Part shown: piece after piece, positions 8,845 to 16,141 of the stretch
How the letters are laid out: every line of letters begins with the position of its first letter
How positions within the stretch are numbered: the stretch's first letter is position 1
DNA from: Saprospiraceae bacterium
GTDB taxonomy: Bacteria > Bacteroidota > Bacteroidia > Chitinophagales > Saprospiraceae
Assembly: GCA_013214355.1 (NCBI GenBank)
Contig: JABSSL010000106.1
Coordinates: forward strand, 1-42,970
Direction of reading: 5' to 3'
DNA: 42,970 nt
Program-made: the position numbers and the translations under genes
Notes under the pieces: model-generated
The model's database searches: none
What the model was told of the DNA's origin: nothing
What the model saw: the letters and a program-made list of their open reading frames with translations, nothing else

Positions 8845-9747
8845 ATGTTTGCAGTGAGAAGTTTGAAGTTAGGCCTCTATTTGATCGCAGCACTTATCGT
8901 AGCTGCCTGTTCTCGGCCGATTGCTAATTTTGCCATCCAAGGGGAGACGACGGCTCCAACCAAGATCTCCTTTGAAAACATGTCTGAAAAGGCAGATTCC
9001 TTCTATTGGGATTTTGGAGATGGGTCGACCTCTTCAGATTCTTCCCCCGTTCACCGTTACAGAAGTTCTGGCAATTACTTGGTGAGCTTGAAGGCTATGA
9101 AAGAGGGAAAAACCAAGGGGCGGGTTAAGGAAGAACGCTTGGTGATCAGTGCTCCGACCGAATGCTTGGTGGAGATTGAAACCCCCTTTGGGAATATGAT
9201 GCTTCGCCTTTTTGATGACACACCTAAACATCAGGAGAATTTCCAGAAATTGGCGCAGGAGGGCTTTTTTGATAGCTTGCTTTTCCATCGCGTTATTGAT
9301 GGCTTCATGATTCAGGGTGGAGATCCCAACTCTAGGAATGCTAAGCCGGGGGCAGGTCTCGGATCTGGAGGGCCCGGGTATACCATTCCTGCGGAATTTG
9401 TGGATACCTTGATTCACCTTCGTGGGCGCTTGGCTGCTGCCAGGCAAGGGGATCGAGTGAACCCTAGAAAGAATTCATCCGGTTCGCAGTTCTACATCGT
9501 GCATGGCAGAACCTTCACCGATCAGGAACTTAATCGCTTAGAAGCACAAAATGGTCAACGGTATTCACCGGACCAGCGTGAGGCATATAAGACGATAGGT
9601 GGAGCCCCTTTCCTTGATGGTAATTACACCATTTTTGGGGAGATTATAGAGGGCCTAGAAGTGATTGATAAAATTGCGAAGGTGCGCAAGGATGGCCGCG
9701 ATAGACCTCGCGAAGATGTGTGGATGGTCGTGCACTTGATAAATTAG
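8845..9747 (+). CDS. Cyclophilin lipoprotein with an N-terminal PKD domain
   Basis: This 300-residue paralogue of the preceding gene starts with a lipoprotein signal (lipobox VAAC, Cys22). Residues about 26-103 form a PKD-type immunoglobulin-like fold with the hallmark FYWDFGDGSTS and the HRYRSSGNYLVSL strand. Residues about 107-300 form the cyclophilin domain, with Arg149, Gln157 and Gln215-Phe216 all intact. PKD domains usually mediate protein or glycan contact, so this fusion looks like a foldase tethered to, or targeted at, surface or periplasmic clients. It follows the first cyclophilin by 10 bases. The duplicated catalytic domain plus the extra module suggests division of labour. Confidence 0.92.
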   Translation: MFAVRSLKLGLYLIAALIVAACSRPIANFAIQGETTAPTKISFENMSEKADSFYWDFGDGSTSSDSSPVHRYRSSGNYLVSLKAMKEGKTKGRVKEERLVISAPTECLVEIETPFGNMMLRLFDDTPKHQENFQKLAQEGFFDSLLFHRVIDGFMIQGGDPNSRNAKPGAGLGSGGPGYTIPAEFVDTLIHLRGRLAAARQGDRVNPRKNSSGSQFYIVHGRTFTDQELNRLEAQNGQRYSPDQREAYKTIGGAPFLDGNYTIFGEIIEGLEVIDKIAKVRKDGRDRPREDVWMVVHLIN

Positions 9748-9760
9748 AAAGAACTTTCCG

Positions 9761-9768
9761 TACTTTTG
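9761..9768 (+). promoter_or_regulatory. Candidate -7 box upstream of the ROK kinase gene
   Basis: TACTTTTG matches TAnnTTTG, 91 bases before the ATG at 9859. The nearest TTG sits 22 bases upstream, a little too far, so support is partial. Confidence 0.25.
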
Positions 9769-9858
9769 GAAATACATATTTGCACTTACAGTATAGATCA
9801 AAAGTCCAACGTAAAAGCGCAGATTTAAATCTGTTCCTTTACTGATAACAAACAAACA

Positions 9859-10644
9859 ATGGCTAAAAACTTGGTATTAGGAATTGATGTAGGAGGTTCA
9901 GGGATCAAAGGAGGCTTAGTGGATGTGAAGAAAGGAGAGATGGTAAGCGAGCGATTTAGGTTGGCAACGCCCCAACCTGCAGTCCCTGCGGCAATGGCAG
10001 AAACCTTTGCTGCCGTGGTCAAGCACTTCGACTACGAAGGTCGAGTGGGTTGTGGTTTTCCAGCGATCATTAAAAATGGGGTGGCGAAGAGTGCTGCCAA
10101 TATTGATAAGTCTTGGATTAATACCGATGCTGCTAAATTGTTTTCTAAAGCTAGTAAATGCAAAGTCAATGTAGTGAATGATGCAGATGCGGCAGGTCTA
10201 GCCTCCTCTTACTTCGGTTTGGGGAAAGGAGAAAAAGGAGTGGTACTCTTCTTGACCATTGGATCCGGAATTGGTTCGGCCTTGTTTTTGAATGGGCAGT
10301 TGGTACCTAATACGGAATTAGGACACCTCTATCTGCAGGGTCAGGATGACATAGCGGAGCGCTTTGCGGCGGATTCTGCCAGAAAGCGGGATAATCTATC
10401 CTGGCTGGATTGGGGCGCACGATTTAATGTGTATCTAAATCATGTAGATCGCCTTTTTTCGCCAGATCTGATCATTTTGGGAGGAGGAGCAAGTAAGCAC
10501 TTCGAAAAGTATAGCCCAAGTTTGGACATTAGCACGGAAGTAAAACCCTCCATCATGCAGAACATGGCCGGTATTATTGGCGCCGCTGTTTGTGCGTTGA
10601 ATGATAACGGTGAGAAAGGCAAAGACAAAAAGAAAAAGAAATAG
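9859..10644 (+). CDS. ppgK: ROK-family kinase, probable polyphosphate glucokinase
   Basis: This 261-residue sugar kinase has the phosphate-binding loop [10 protein letters not shown] at 10-19, the catalytic Asp108 in VVNDADAAG, the [12 protein letters not shown] loop at about 132-143, and a sugar-binding NTELGH with Glu153 and His156. The combination of [20 protein letters not shown] and PNTELGHL resembles actinobacterial polyphosphate/ATP glucokinases more than ATP-only ROK kinases, which usually carry a zinc-binding Cys cluster after the HxxGH-type motif. None is present here. It would phosphorylate glucose to glucose 6-phosphate in the cytosol. The end is a lysine-rich tail ([11 protein letters not shown]) that could bind polyphosphate. 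The phosphoryl donor is inferred, not shown. Confidence 0.82.
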   Translation: MAKNLVLGIDVGGSGIKGGLVDVKKGEMVSERFRLATPQPAVPAAMAETFAAVVKHFDYEGRVGCGFPAIIKNGVAKSAANIDKSWINTDAAKLFSKASKCKVNVVNDADAAGLASSYFGLGKGEKGVVLFLTIGSGIGSALFLNGQLVPNTELGHLYLQGQDDIAERFAADSARKRDNLSWLDWGARFNVYLNHVDRLFSPDLIILGGGASKHFEKYSPSLDISTEVKPSIMQNMAGIIGAAVCALNDNGEKGKDKKKKK

Positions 10645-10671
10645 GCTTTATTTCAGATCTTTCGCTTCCTT

Positions 10672-12075
10672 TTACATGCCCAAGTATACCTTCACCTGTG
10701 AGTGAATAGCCTCTTCCTTGGCTAGTGCTGGATAGACAGTAAATAGGGTATCATGATTCATGAAATCATCCACCAAGGCATCTCCTAGTCTATATTTTGC
10801 TTCTTGATCTCTTCCTAGGAAGAATAGGCAGGCAATCTGTCCGTACACTAGACTAGTGTCATAAGATTGTTCTATGGCTTCTTCCATCAAGGCTAAAGCT
10901 TCTGAGCCAAGATCCATCTTTAAGAGATATTGACAATACTTAATCCAGCAATGGGTTTGTTCGGGAGCCAGGCCAATGGCCTTCTGGAAGTTTGCTTTGG
11001 CAGAACTATACTTGTTTAGATGAAAGTAGGTTTCGCCCAAAGCAAGGTAATAATCTTCTTGTAAGTCTTCTATGTGGATCGCCTTCTGGAAGGCTTTTAA
11101 GGCTTCCTTGTAGCAACCTTGTGCAGCGTAGCAAGTTCCTAAATGGAAATATATTTCATCGTTTAGTGTATCTAGTTGCAAGGCTTTCAAGAAAAAAGCC
11201 CAAGCTTCGTCAAGATTTCCCAACTCCTTGTAGCACTGCCCGATTCTTAACAAACTTTCACTTTCTGCCTCAAAGTGTTCAATCATCTCAAGATATCCAT
11301 CCAGGGCTCTTTGATACTTCTTCATTTCGAAGCATAAGTCGGAAAAATCTCGATAGGCGTACTCAAACTTATTATCAATGATAAAAGCATATTCGTAGGC
11401 TTCGATAGCAGCCTCATAATTACCAAGGTAGGCATTCGTATGACCGAGGTTGTACCAAGCTAAAGCAGAATAGGGATCCTGATCAATTACCCATTCATGC
11501 AGAGCCACACTGCTCTCATACTGCTTTGACAATTCAACGGCCAACCAGATACGATCTAAAGCCTCCCTATTTTTTGGATTCTCTTTCAAAGCAGATTCCA
11601 AGATGTAATACATGAGTTCATACTCCTCCTTATGTTGGTACACTAAAGATTCTGCCAAAAGAATCTCGCTCATCTCAATGGCGCTGCGGGTAAGATTAAG
11701 CTTTGAAGTTTCTAATAACTCCATTGCTTCTTGTGTCCTATCTAGATAAGTGAGTGCTTCAGCTTCAAGAATCTTAATTTCCAGCGAATTGGGAGCGTAT
11801 ATGGTCGCGATGTGCAGGGCTTCAAGTGCTTGATGTTCTTGTTGTACTTCTAGTAGTAGGTGGGCTTTTCTCGTGTAGAACTCTGCCGAAAATTGATAAT
11901 GGGCAATAGCCAAATCAGCTACCTCAAGTGCTCGATCCACCTGTTCATCCTCCTCATAATAGTTGATCAATTTGTGGTAGGCCTGTGGATCGAGAAATTT
12001 ATTTACACCTGACTGAGCCGTAGCTTCGTAGGCAGCAACCAATTCGGCTAGGGCTTGGCTATATTTTCTGTTCAT
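10672..12075 (-). CDS. Tetratricopeptide repeat protein
   Basis: The 467-residue protein is built almost entirely of TPR helix pairs, roughly eleven or twelve units. Examples are ALAWYNLGHTNAYLGNYEAA, EIYFHLGTCYAAQGCYKEA and EDYYLALGETYFHLNKYSSA, with the usual W-LG-Y-A-F-A-P pattern. No signal peptide or transmembrane segment is seen, so it is probably cytosolic and acts as a protein-interaction scaffold. The gene converges on the ROK kinase gene with 27 bases between stops. It is separated from the sigma operon by about 380 bases that include a terminator. The partner is unknown. Confidence 0.88.
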   Translation of the reverse strand: MNRKYSQALAELVAAYEATAQSGVNKFLDPQAYHKLINYYEEDEQVDRALEVADLAIAHYQFSAEFYTRKAHLLLEVQQEHQALEALHIATIYAPNSLEIKILEAEALTYLDRTQEAMELLETSKLNLTRSAIEMSEILLAESLVYQHKEEYELMYYILESALKENPKNREALDRIWLAVELSKQYESSVALHEWVIDQDPYSALAWYNLGHTNAYLGNYEAAIEAYEYAFIIDNKFEYAYRDFSDLCFEMKKYQRALDGYLEMIEHFEAESESLLRIGQCYKELGNLDEAWAFFLKALQLDTLNDEIYFHLGTCYAAQGCYKEALKAFQKAIHIEDLQEDYYLALGETYFHLNKYSSAKANFQKAIGLAPEQTHCWIKYCQYLLKMDLGSEALALMEEAIEQSYDTSLVYGQIACLFFLGRDQEAKYRLGDALVDDFMNHDTLFTVYPALAKEEAIHSQVKVYLGM

Positions 12076-12453
12076 AGGACAAAGTTGAAGTGTTCATTCC
12101 TTTGTACGTGCAATATACATAAAAAGGTACCATAAATGCCTCTCCATGTTTGTAGCGGTCCGGTTTTTACAGGAGCGGTACTTAATGTAGAGGAAGTGGT
12201 TTGATTAAGTCTGTAAACCATTAATAACGAACACTTTATGTTTTTTTTCTATTTAATCAATTGTCTTATTTGTTAAAATTTTATACGCACCTTGAGGAGA
12301 AGGGTTGCATACCGATTTTCAAAACCTGCACTTTTTTGAAAACAGTAGCTTAGCTGCTTGGAAGGGATATGAAAAAACCGGTTGACAGGAACAGTCAACC
12401 GGTATAGTATAAAAAGGAAAAATATTAGGTCAAATTCGTTGTAGCCTAGATAG
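12076..12453. other. Intergenic region between the TPR gene and the sigma operon end
   Basis: It contains the minus-strand terminator at 12371-12403 and, next to 12075, the presumed promoter region of the TPR gene. I find no full TAnnTTTG match at a useful distance. The stretch 12110-12370 is AT-rich with no supported gene. Confidence 0.5.
12371..12403 (-). terminator. Rho-independent terminator of the ECF sigma operon
   Basis: ACCGGTTGAC (12377-12386) pairs perfectly with GTCAACCGGT (12394-12403) across a 7-base loop. On the minus strand it is followed directly by a run of six T. It lies about 50 bases after the stop of the LTxxQ gene. Confidence 0.85.
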
Positions 12454-12900
12454 CTATCCGCCAAATCTTCGGCTCCGCCGTCTGCGGATTTCTTCCAGTA
12501 GATACTGCCTGAATTCCGTGTTGGCTTTTTGCAAGAGCAGGATCTGTCTTGGACTGATCACCGTTTTAAAACGGGTGAAGTAGTTTTTCTTCAAGGCTAG
12601 CAATTCCTCCTCCATGCGCAAGCGTTTTTCTATAGCTTCTTCGGCATCAGCCTCAGACATGGCCTCAATTGAGATTCGGTTTCTGTACTTCTGCTTAATA
12701 CTACGCTCTGCCTTTTCATATTCAGTATGAATGGGCCAAAAGCCTTGGGCTTGTCTTGGGGTTAATTCCATGCGCTTAGTGATGAAGGCTACTTTTTCAG
12801 CTTCGATACGTTCGCGTTTGCTATTCTGACCGAACAGCGTGATGCTGAAAGACACAAATAGCAGCATGCCCAATCCCCACTTGAAAAATTTATTCTTCAT
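12454..12900 (-). CDS. Spy/CpxP-like LTxxQ periplasmic protein (sigma-operon sensor type)
   Basis: This 148-residue protein has a signal peptide ending near SITLFGQ and an all-helical body. It carries LTPRQ at 46-50 and ISPRQ at 115-119, the paired LTxxQ motifs of the Spy/CpxP fold. The C-terminus is very arginine-rich (EEIRRRRSRRFGG). Family members bind unfolded proteins or metal ions in the periplasm. In Bacteroidota they are often annotated as sensor of an ECF-type sigma factor because, as here, they sit at the end of such operons. It starts 32 bases after the anti-sigma-like gene. I infer a role in reporting envelope stress to the sigma factor or relieving that stress. Confidence 0.8.
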   Translation of the reverse strand: MKNKFFKWGLGMLLFVSFSITLFGQNSKRERIEAEKVAFITKRMELTPRQAQGFWPIHTEYEKAERSIKQKYRNRISIEAMSEADAEEAIEKRLRMEEELLALKKNYFTRFKTVISPRQILLLQKANTEFRQYLLEEIRRRRSRRFGG

Positions 12901-12932
12901 ATCGTCTACGTTTTTACTTTGTCAGATGTTGT

Positions 12933-13463
12933 TTAATTAAAAGACTCGGACTCCCATAGTTCCTCAAAATCTTCATCGTCCATCTCTTGGAGAATGTCTT
13001 CTAGGCTATCTTCTGTAACTGGTTCCTCCGTTTCTTCCCTAAAGGTTTCAGCGTACATCTCGATTAGGACATCTGTCTCAAAATCTTCGATATTTGCCAT
13101 TACATAGGCTTCCACTTCATCCTCATTTAAGGCCATCGCTGGGCCCGCCTGGGGTAGCCTGGTGTTAGATTGACTGAACCAAATCCCCGCTGCTACCAAT
13201 AAAGCAATAGTGGCTAAAGCGAGGGCCGGCTTGGGTTGAAGTAAAGCCTGGAGCCCTTGTAAGAGGCTTTCCCACCAAGCAGCTCCCTTTGCCACTGTCT
13301 GCTTATCCATCTCTGCTTTTACCTCTTGCATAAGCACCTGCTGTAGGTCCTTGAAGTATCTGGGAGGAACTTCAAACCCCGTTCCGGACTGTTCTTCCTT
13401 GAATTTAGCCAATTCAGGAGCAATATCCTTCAGTTCATTAAGTATGTCTTCTCTTTCGCTCAT
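12933..13463 (-). CDS. Membrane protein in anti-sigma position
   Basis: The 176-residue protein has a charged N-terminal cytosolic part of about 78 residues, one membrane segment at about 79-96 (PALALATIALLVAAGIWF), and a strongly acidic periplasmic C-terminus (for example DEDFEELWESES). It has no zinc-binding HxxxCxxC anti-sigma motif. Position and topology, directly after the ECF sigma gene and before a periplasmic LTxxQ protein, make a membrane anti-sigma factor the best reading. The sequence alone does not prove it. It starts 49 bases after the sigma stop codon, so it should be co-transcribed. Confidence 0.72.
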   Translation of the reverse strand: MSEREDILNELKDIAPELAKFKEEQSGTGFEVPPRYFKDLQQVLMQEVKAEMDKQTVAKGAAWWESLLQGLQALLQPKPALALATIALLVAAGIWFSQSNTRLPQAGPAMALNEDEVEAYVMANIEDFETDVLIEMYAETFREETEEPVTEDSLEDILQEMDDEDFEELWESESFN

Positions 13464-13512
13464 GACGCAAAAATTATCCGTTTTGATAGGTGGTGTTCTG
13501 GTATTGATATCA

Positions 13513-14073
13513 CTAACTAGCTTTCAATGCTTTTTCAATTTTTTTCACCGCATGGTGATAGGACGCTTTCAATCCTCCAACCGAGGTTTCCAATACTTCC
13601 GACATTTGTTGGTAACTCATTTCTTCAAAATACCGGAGTTGGAACACGATACGTTGTTTTTCTGGCAAAATGGTCAGGGCCTTCTGTAGAGCCAACTGAA
13701 TTTCATTGCCATCAAAGTATACATCAGCTTTCAGTTTCTCCGCGAGGAGTAAGGCTTCGTTGTCAATGGAATCTGTTCCTATTTTTTTCTTTTTATTCAA
13801 AAAAGTAATGGATTCATTGGTAGCTATACGATACAACCAAGTATACAAGGAAGAATTACCTTGAAAGCGCTGAATTCCCCGGAATACCTTAATGAAACAG
13901 TTCTGAATTACATCATTAGCATCCTCATGATCAATGACCAACTTCCGGATGTGCCAGTAGAGACGCTCTTGGTATTTATCCAATAGTAGCTTAAACCCAC
14001 GTTCCTGCTGGCCCTCCCGTTGGATTAGGTTCAAAATTTGTTCATCCTTAATATCTGCTACCGCTATTTGCAA
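13513..14073 (-). CDS. ECF-type RNA polymerase sigma-70 factor
   Basis: The 186-residue protein has sigma region 2 at about 25-90 (EDANDVIQNCFIKVFRGIQRF, then SLYTWLYRIATNESI) and region 4 at about 125-180 (PEKQRIVFQLRYFEEMSYQQMSEVLETSVGGLKASYHHAVKKI), with no region 3, as expected for group 4 factors. The start is TTG at 14073: an in-frame TAG lies two codons upstream and no ATG follows nearby, so a weak non-ATG start seems real and may limit synthesis. It heads a three-gene operon with the anti-sigma-like and LTxxQ genes. The Kir channel gene ends only 42 bases upstream and could be transcribed with it. Confidence 0.93.
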   Translation of the reverse strand: MQIAVADIKDEQILNLIQREGQQERGFKLLLDKYQERLYWHIRKLVIDHEDANDVIQNCFIKVFRGIQRFQGNSSLYTWLYRIATNESITFLNKKKKIGTDSIDNEALLLAEKLKADVYFDGNEIQLALQKALTILPEKQRIVFQLRYFEEMSYQQMSEVLETSVGGLKASYHHAVKKIEKALKAS

Positions 14074-14115
14074 TTTCTACGATTTGGTTCTTTGACTCTA
14101 ATTTTATGGGAGGGT

Positions 14116-15102
14116 TTAATCAGAGGAGATATTTTTTTTGTGAGCATTAATCACGATGGTCTCATCCAGCCGATCTAACTCCAGTACGGTGGTTCCATCT
14201 TGGGCATAATACATAGGGGCGAACTTCCGATCTGACAGAATCTCCGCACAGGTGTAGGAACTATTCACATGAACACTTTGGGAGAAGGTTTCATCAAAAC
14301 CTTGGATCAGTACGATGATCTCTGTTTCTAGCTTCTTGATCTCACTCGTATTCTTTTTGTACAGTGGGCTGTCCTCGGTAATAGGATGTACCAAGGTCCA
14401 ATTGAGGGGGAAAAGATTCACACTATCTCGCTCCAACGCTAGCTGTTGGAATTGACGTTTTTTCCCGCTAGGGGTATGCTCTAACCAGGTCATAGTGACC
14501 TGGGCTTGTAAATTGATGATCTTATTGCTTCGCAAATTGACAATTCGAAATTGTAAACTTTCTCCGTTTAGATAAGGAGTGATGATGGCATTCTCGCTAA
14601 ATCTAATCTTGGCTCTGGGCTTGGCAAAGCGGGCAAAAAGAATTCCTGTAGCCAAGGCAAAAGCCAGTAGACCGGTAAAAGCATCGAAGGAAGCCAATAG
14701 GTCAGCGCCCAGCGTTTGGGGGGTGATGCCGCCGTAGCCTACCGTGGTGAAAGTTTGGATACTGAAGAAGAAGGCATGGCTGAATTGTTCGAATGTCCCT
14801 TTGTTGGCCATCCCACTCAGGGACTGCGGGCCCATCAACCAGAATAAGAAAGCAAATAAGGCATTGATCAAACCATAAAATAAAGTGACTAGCCCCAGGA
14901 ACCGAGGCCAGGACATCTCCACGAGGTTCTGATAAATGGTCCAGACCGTATGCCCTTCTCGGACAATGTTGAAGGTGCCATCTTTATTAATGAGCCTCCC
15001 ACCACCCGTCATGATCTTATCTCCAAGGCCAAGATCATTGGCCGTAGAAGGCGGTGGTGTGCTATTCCGCAACAATGAATTGGTGAAATCTGTTAGCTTC
15101 AT
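14116..15102 (-). CDS. Inward-rectifier (KirBac-type) potassium channel
   Basis: This 328-residue channel has an N-terminal cytoplasmic segment (KIMTGGGRLINKDGTFNIVREG), a slide helix and TM1 at about 62-92, a pore helix with the selectivity filter TVGYG at 120-124, TM2 at about 137-163, and a beta-rich cytoplasmic Kir domain (KIRFSENAIITPYLNG ... MTWLEHTPSG). It conducts K+ across the inner membrane. The frame extends upstream to a TTG at 15126, but ATG at 15102 (MKLTDF) fits family starts better. The gene lies 42 bases before the ECF sigma gene on the same strand, which hints at a link between ion balance and envelope stress, though a separate promoter is possible. Confidence 0.93.
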   Translation of the reverse strand: MKLTDFTNSLLRNSTPPPSTANDLGLGDKIMTGGGRLINKDGTFNIVREGHTVWTIYQNLVEMSWPRFLGLVTLFYGLINALFAFLFWLMGPQSLSGMANKGTFEQFSHAFFFSIQTFTTVGYGGITPQTLGADLLASFDAFTGLLAFALATGILFARFAKPRAKIRFSENAIITPYLNGESLQFRIVNLRSNKIINLQAQVTMTWLEHTPSGKKRQFQQLALERDSVNLFPLNWTLVHPITEDSPLYKKNTSEIKKLETEIIVLIQGFDETFSQSVHVNSSYTCAEILSDRKFAPMYYAQDGTTVLELDRLDETIVINAHKKNISSD

Positions 15103-15215
15103 GATCGCGACTAAATCTTTATACAATTATACGGTAAGAAGCGGTTAAAATCCCCGATCTCTAAGTAGGGTATCTAATGTCTCACTACTTAAGATAAAAA
15201 AATCAATTGTTATGC

Positions 15216-15223
15216 TACTTTTG
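15216..15223 (+). promoter_or_regulatory. Candidate -7 box of the EamA transporter gene
   Basis: TACTTTTG matches TAnnTTTG. It lies inside the longest open frame, so transcription would begin near 15230. This argues for the downstream TTG at 15243 as the true start. Confidence 0.35.
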
Positions 15224-15242
15224 CCACTCAAATACCAATAGT

Positions 15243-16133
15243 TTGCAAGAACCATTCTCAAGCCCACGAATAGAACTAAGACACTGGCTATTACTCCTTT
15301 TCCTCAGTATTATTTGGGGGACCTCCTATATTCTCATCAAAAAGGCCGTAGATGTTTACACGCCGATGCAAGTTGGGAGTTTGAGGCTTAGTATCTCTGC
15401 TTTGGTTTGCCTAATTTTCGTGTGGTACCAGTGGAAGGCTATCCCTTGGGGACGCCTCAAAGTTTTACTACTGGTTGGTATTACAGGAACGGGAATACCC
15501 TCATTTTTGTTTCCACTTGCCCAAACCAACATGAGCAGCTCCCTGGCTGGAATATTGAATTCACTGACTCCTCTTTTCACTCTGATCTTGGGTATGCTTC
15601 TGTTCAAAACGAGGTTTGCCTGGGCCAAAACGCTAGGCGTGACGATAGGCTTGATTGGGGCAGCAAGCCTCTTTCTATTCGGAGAGAAAGTGGGCTTTGA
15701 AGGAAGTGTGGCTTATGGCCTTCTGATTGTACTTGCTACCATTTGCTATGCTACCAGTACTAACCTGGTTGGCTTTTATTTGCGAGATGTAAACTCTATC
15801 ATTATCAGCTCTATTTCCTTTGTCATGGTCGGAATTCCAGCGATGTTCTACCTCTTGACTACCGGCTTCAGCACTACCCTGATGGAACATCCTCAGGGAT
15901 GGCAGGCTCTTGGATATATCAGCATTTTGGCTGTTGTCAGTACCGTGCTAGCTTCGATATTATTCTTCAAACTGGTACAGATGACTACCCCTGTCTTTGC
16001 TTCTATGATCAGCTATATCGTCCCTATTGTGGCCCTCCTCTGGGGAGCCCTAGATGGCGAAGTTATCAGCTTGGCGCACTTCTCCGGAATGGGGCTGATC
16101 TTAGTCGGAGTGTATCTGAGCCGAAAAAATTAG
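15243..16133 (+). CDS. EamA/DMT-family transporter
   Basis: This 296-residue inner-membrane protein has ten hydrophobic segments arranged as two EamA repeats. The first opens with WLLLLFLSIIWGTSYILIKKAV and the second with SVAYGLLIVLATICYATSTNLVGFYL. DMT proteins export small metabolites such as amino acids or take up nucleotide sugars; the substrate here is unknown. No ATG precedes the first TM segment. Candidate starts are TTG at 15207 (308 residues) and TTG at 15243 (MQEPFSSPRIELRHW). I prefer 15243 because a -7 box lies between them. The gene converges on the DUF6909-like gene with only 8 bases between stops. Confidence 0.88.
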   Translation: MQEPFSSPRIELRHWLLLLFLSIIWGTSYILIKKAVDVYTPMQVGSLRLSISALVCLIFVWYQWKAIPWGRLKVLLLVGITGTGIPSFLFPLAQTNMSSSLAGILNSLTPLFTLILGMLLFKTRFAWAKTLGVTIGLIGAASLFLFGEKVGFEGSVAYGLLIVLATICYATSTNLVGFYLRDVNSIIISSISFVMVGIPAMFYLLTTGFSTTLMEHPQGWQALGYISILAVVSTVLASILFFKLVQMTTPVFASMISYIVPIVALLWGALDGEVISLAHFSGMGLILVGVYLSRKN

Positions 16134-16141
16134 GCTATTGA

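Noticed and set aside
12273-12464. Minus-strand 63-codon open frame after the LTxxQ gene
   Set aside because: It overlaps the strong terminator at 12371-12403 and the end of the LTxxQ gene and has no recognisable features.
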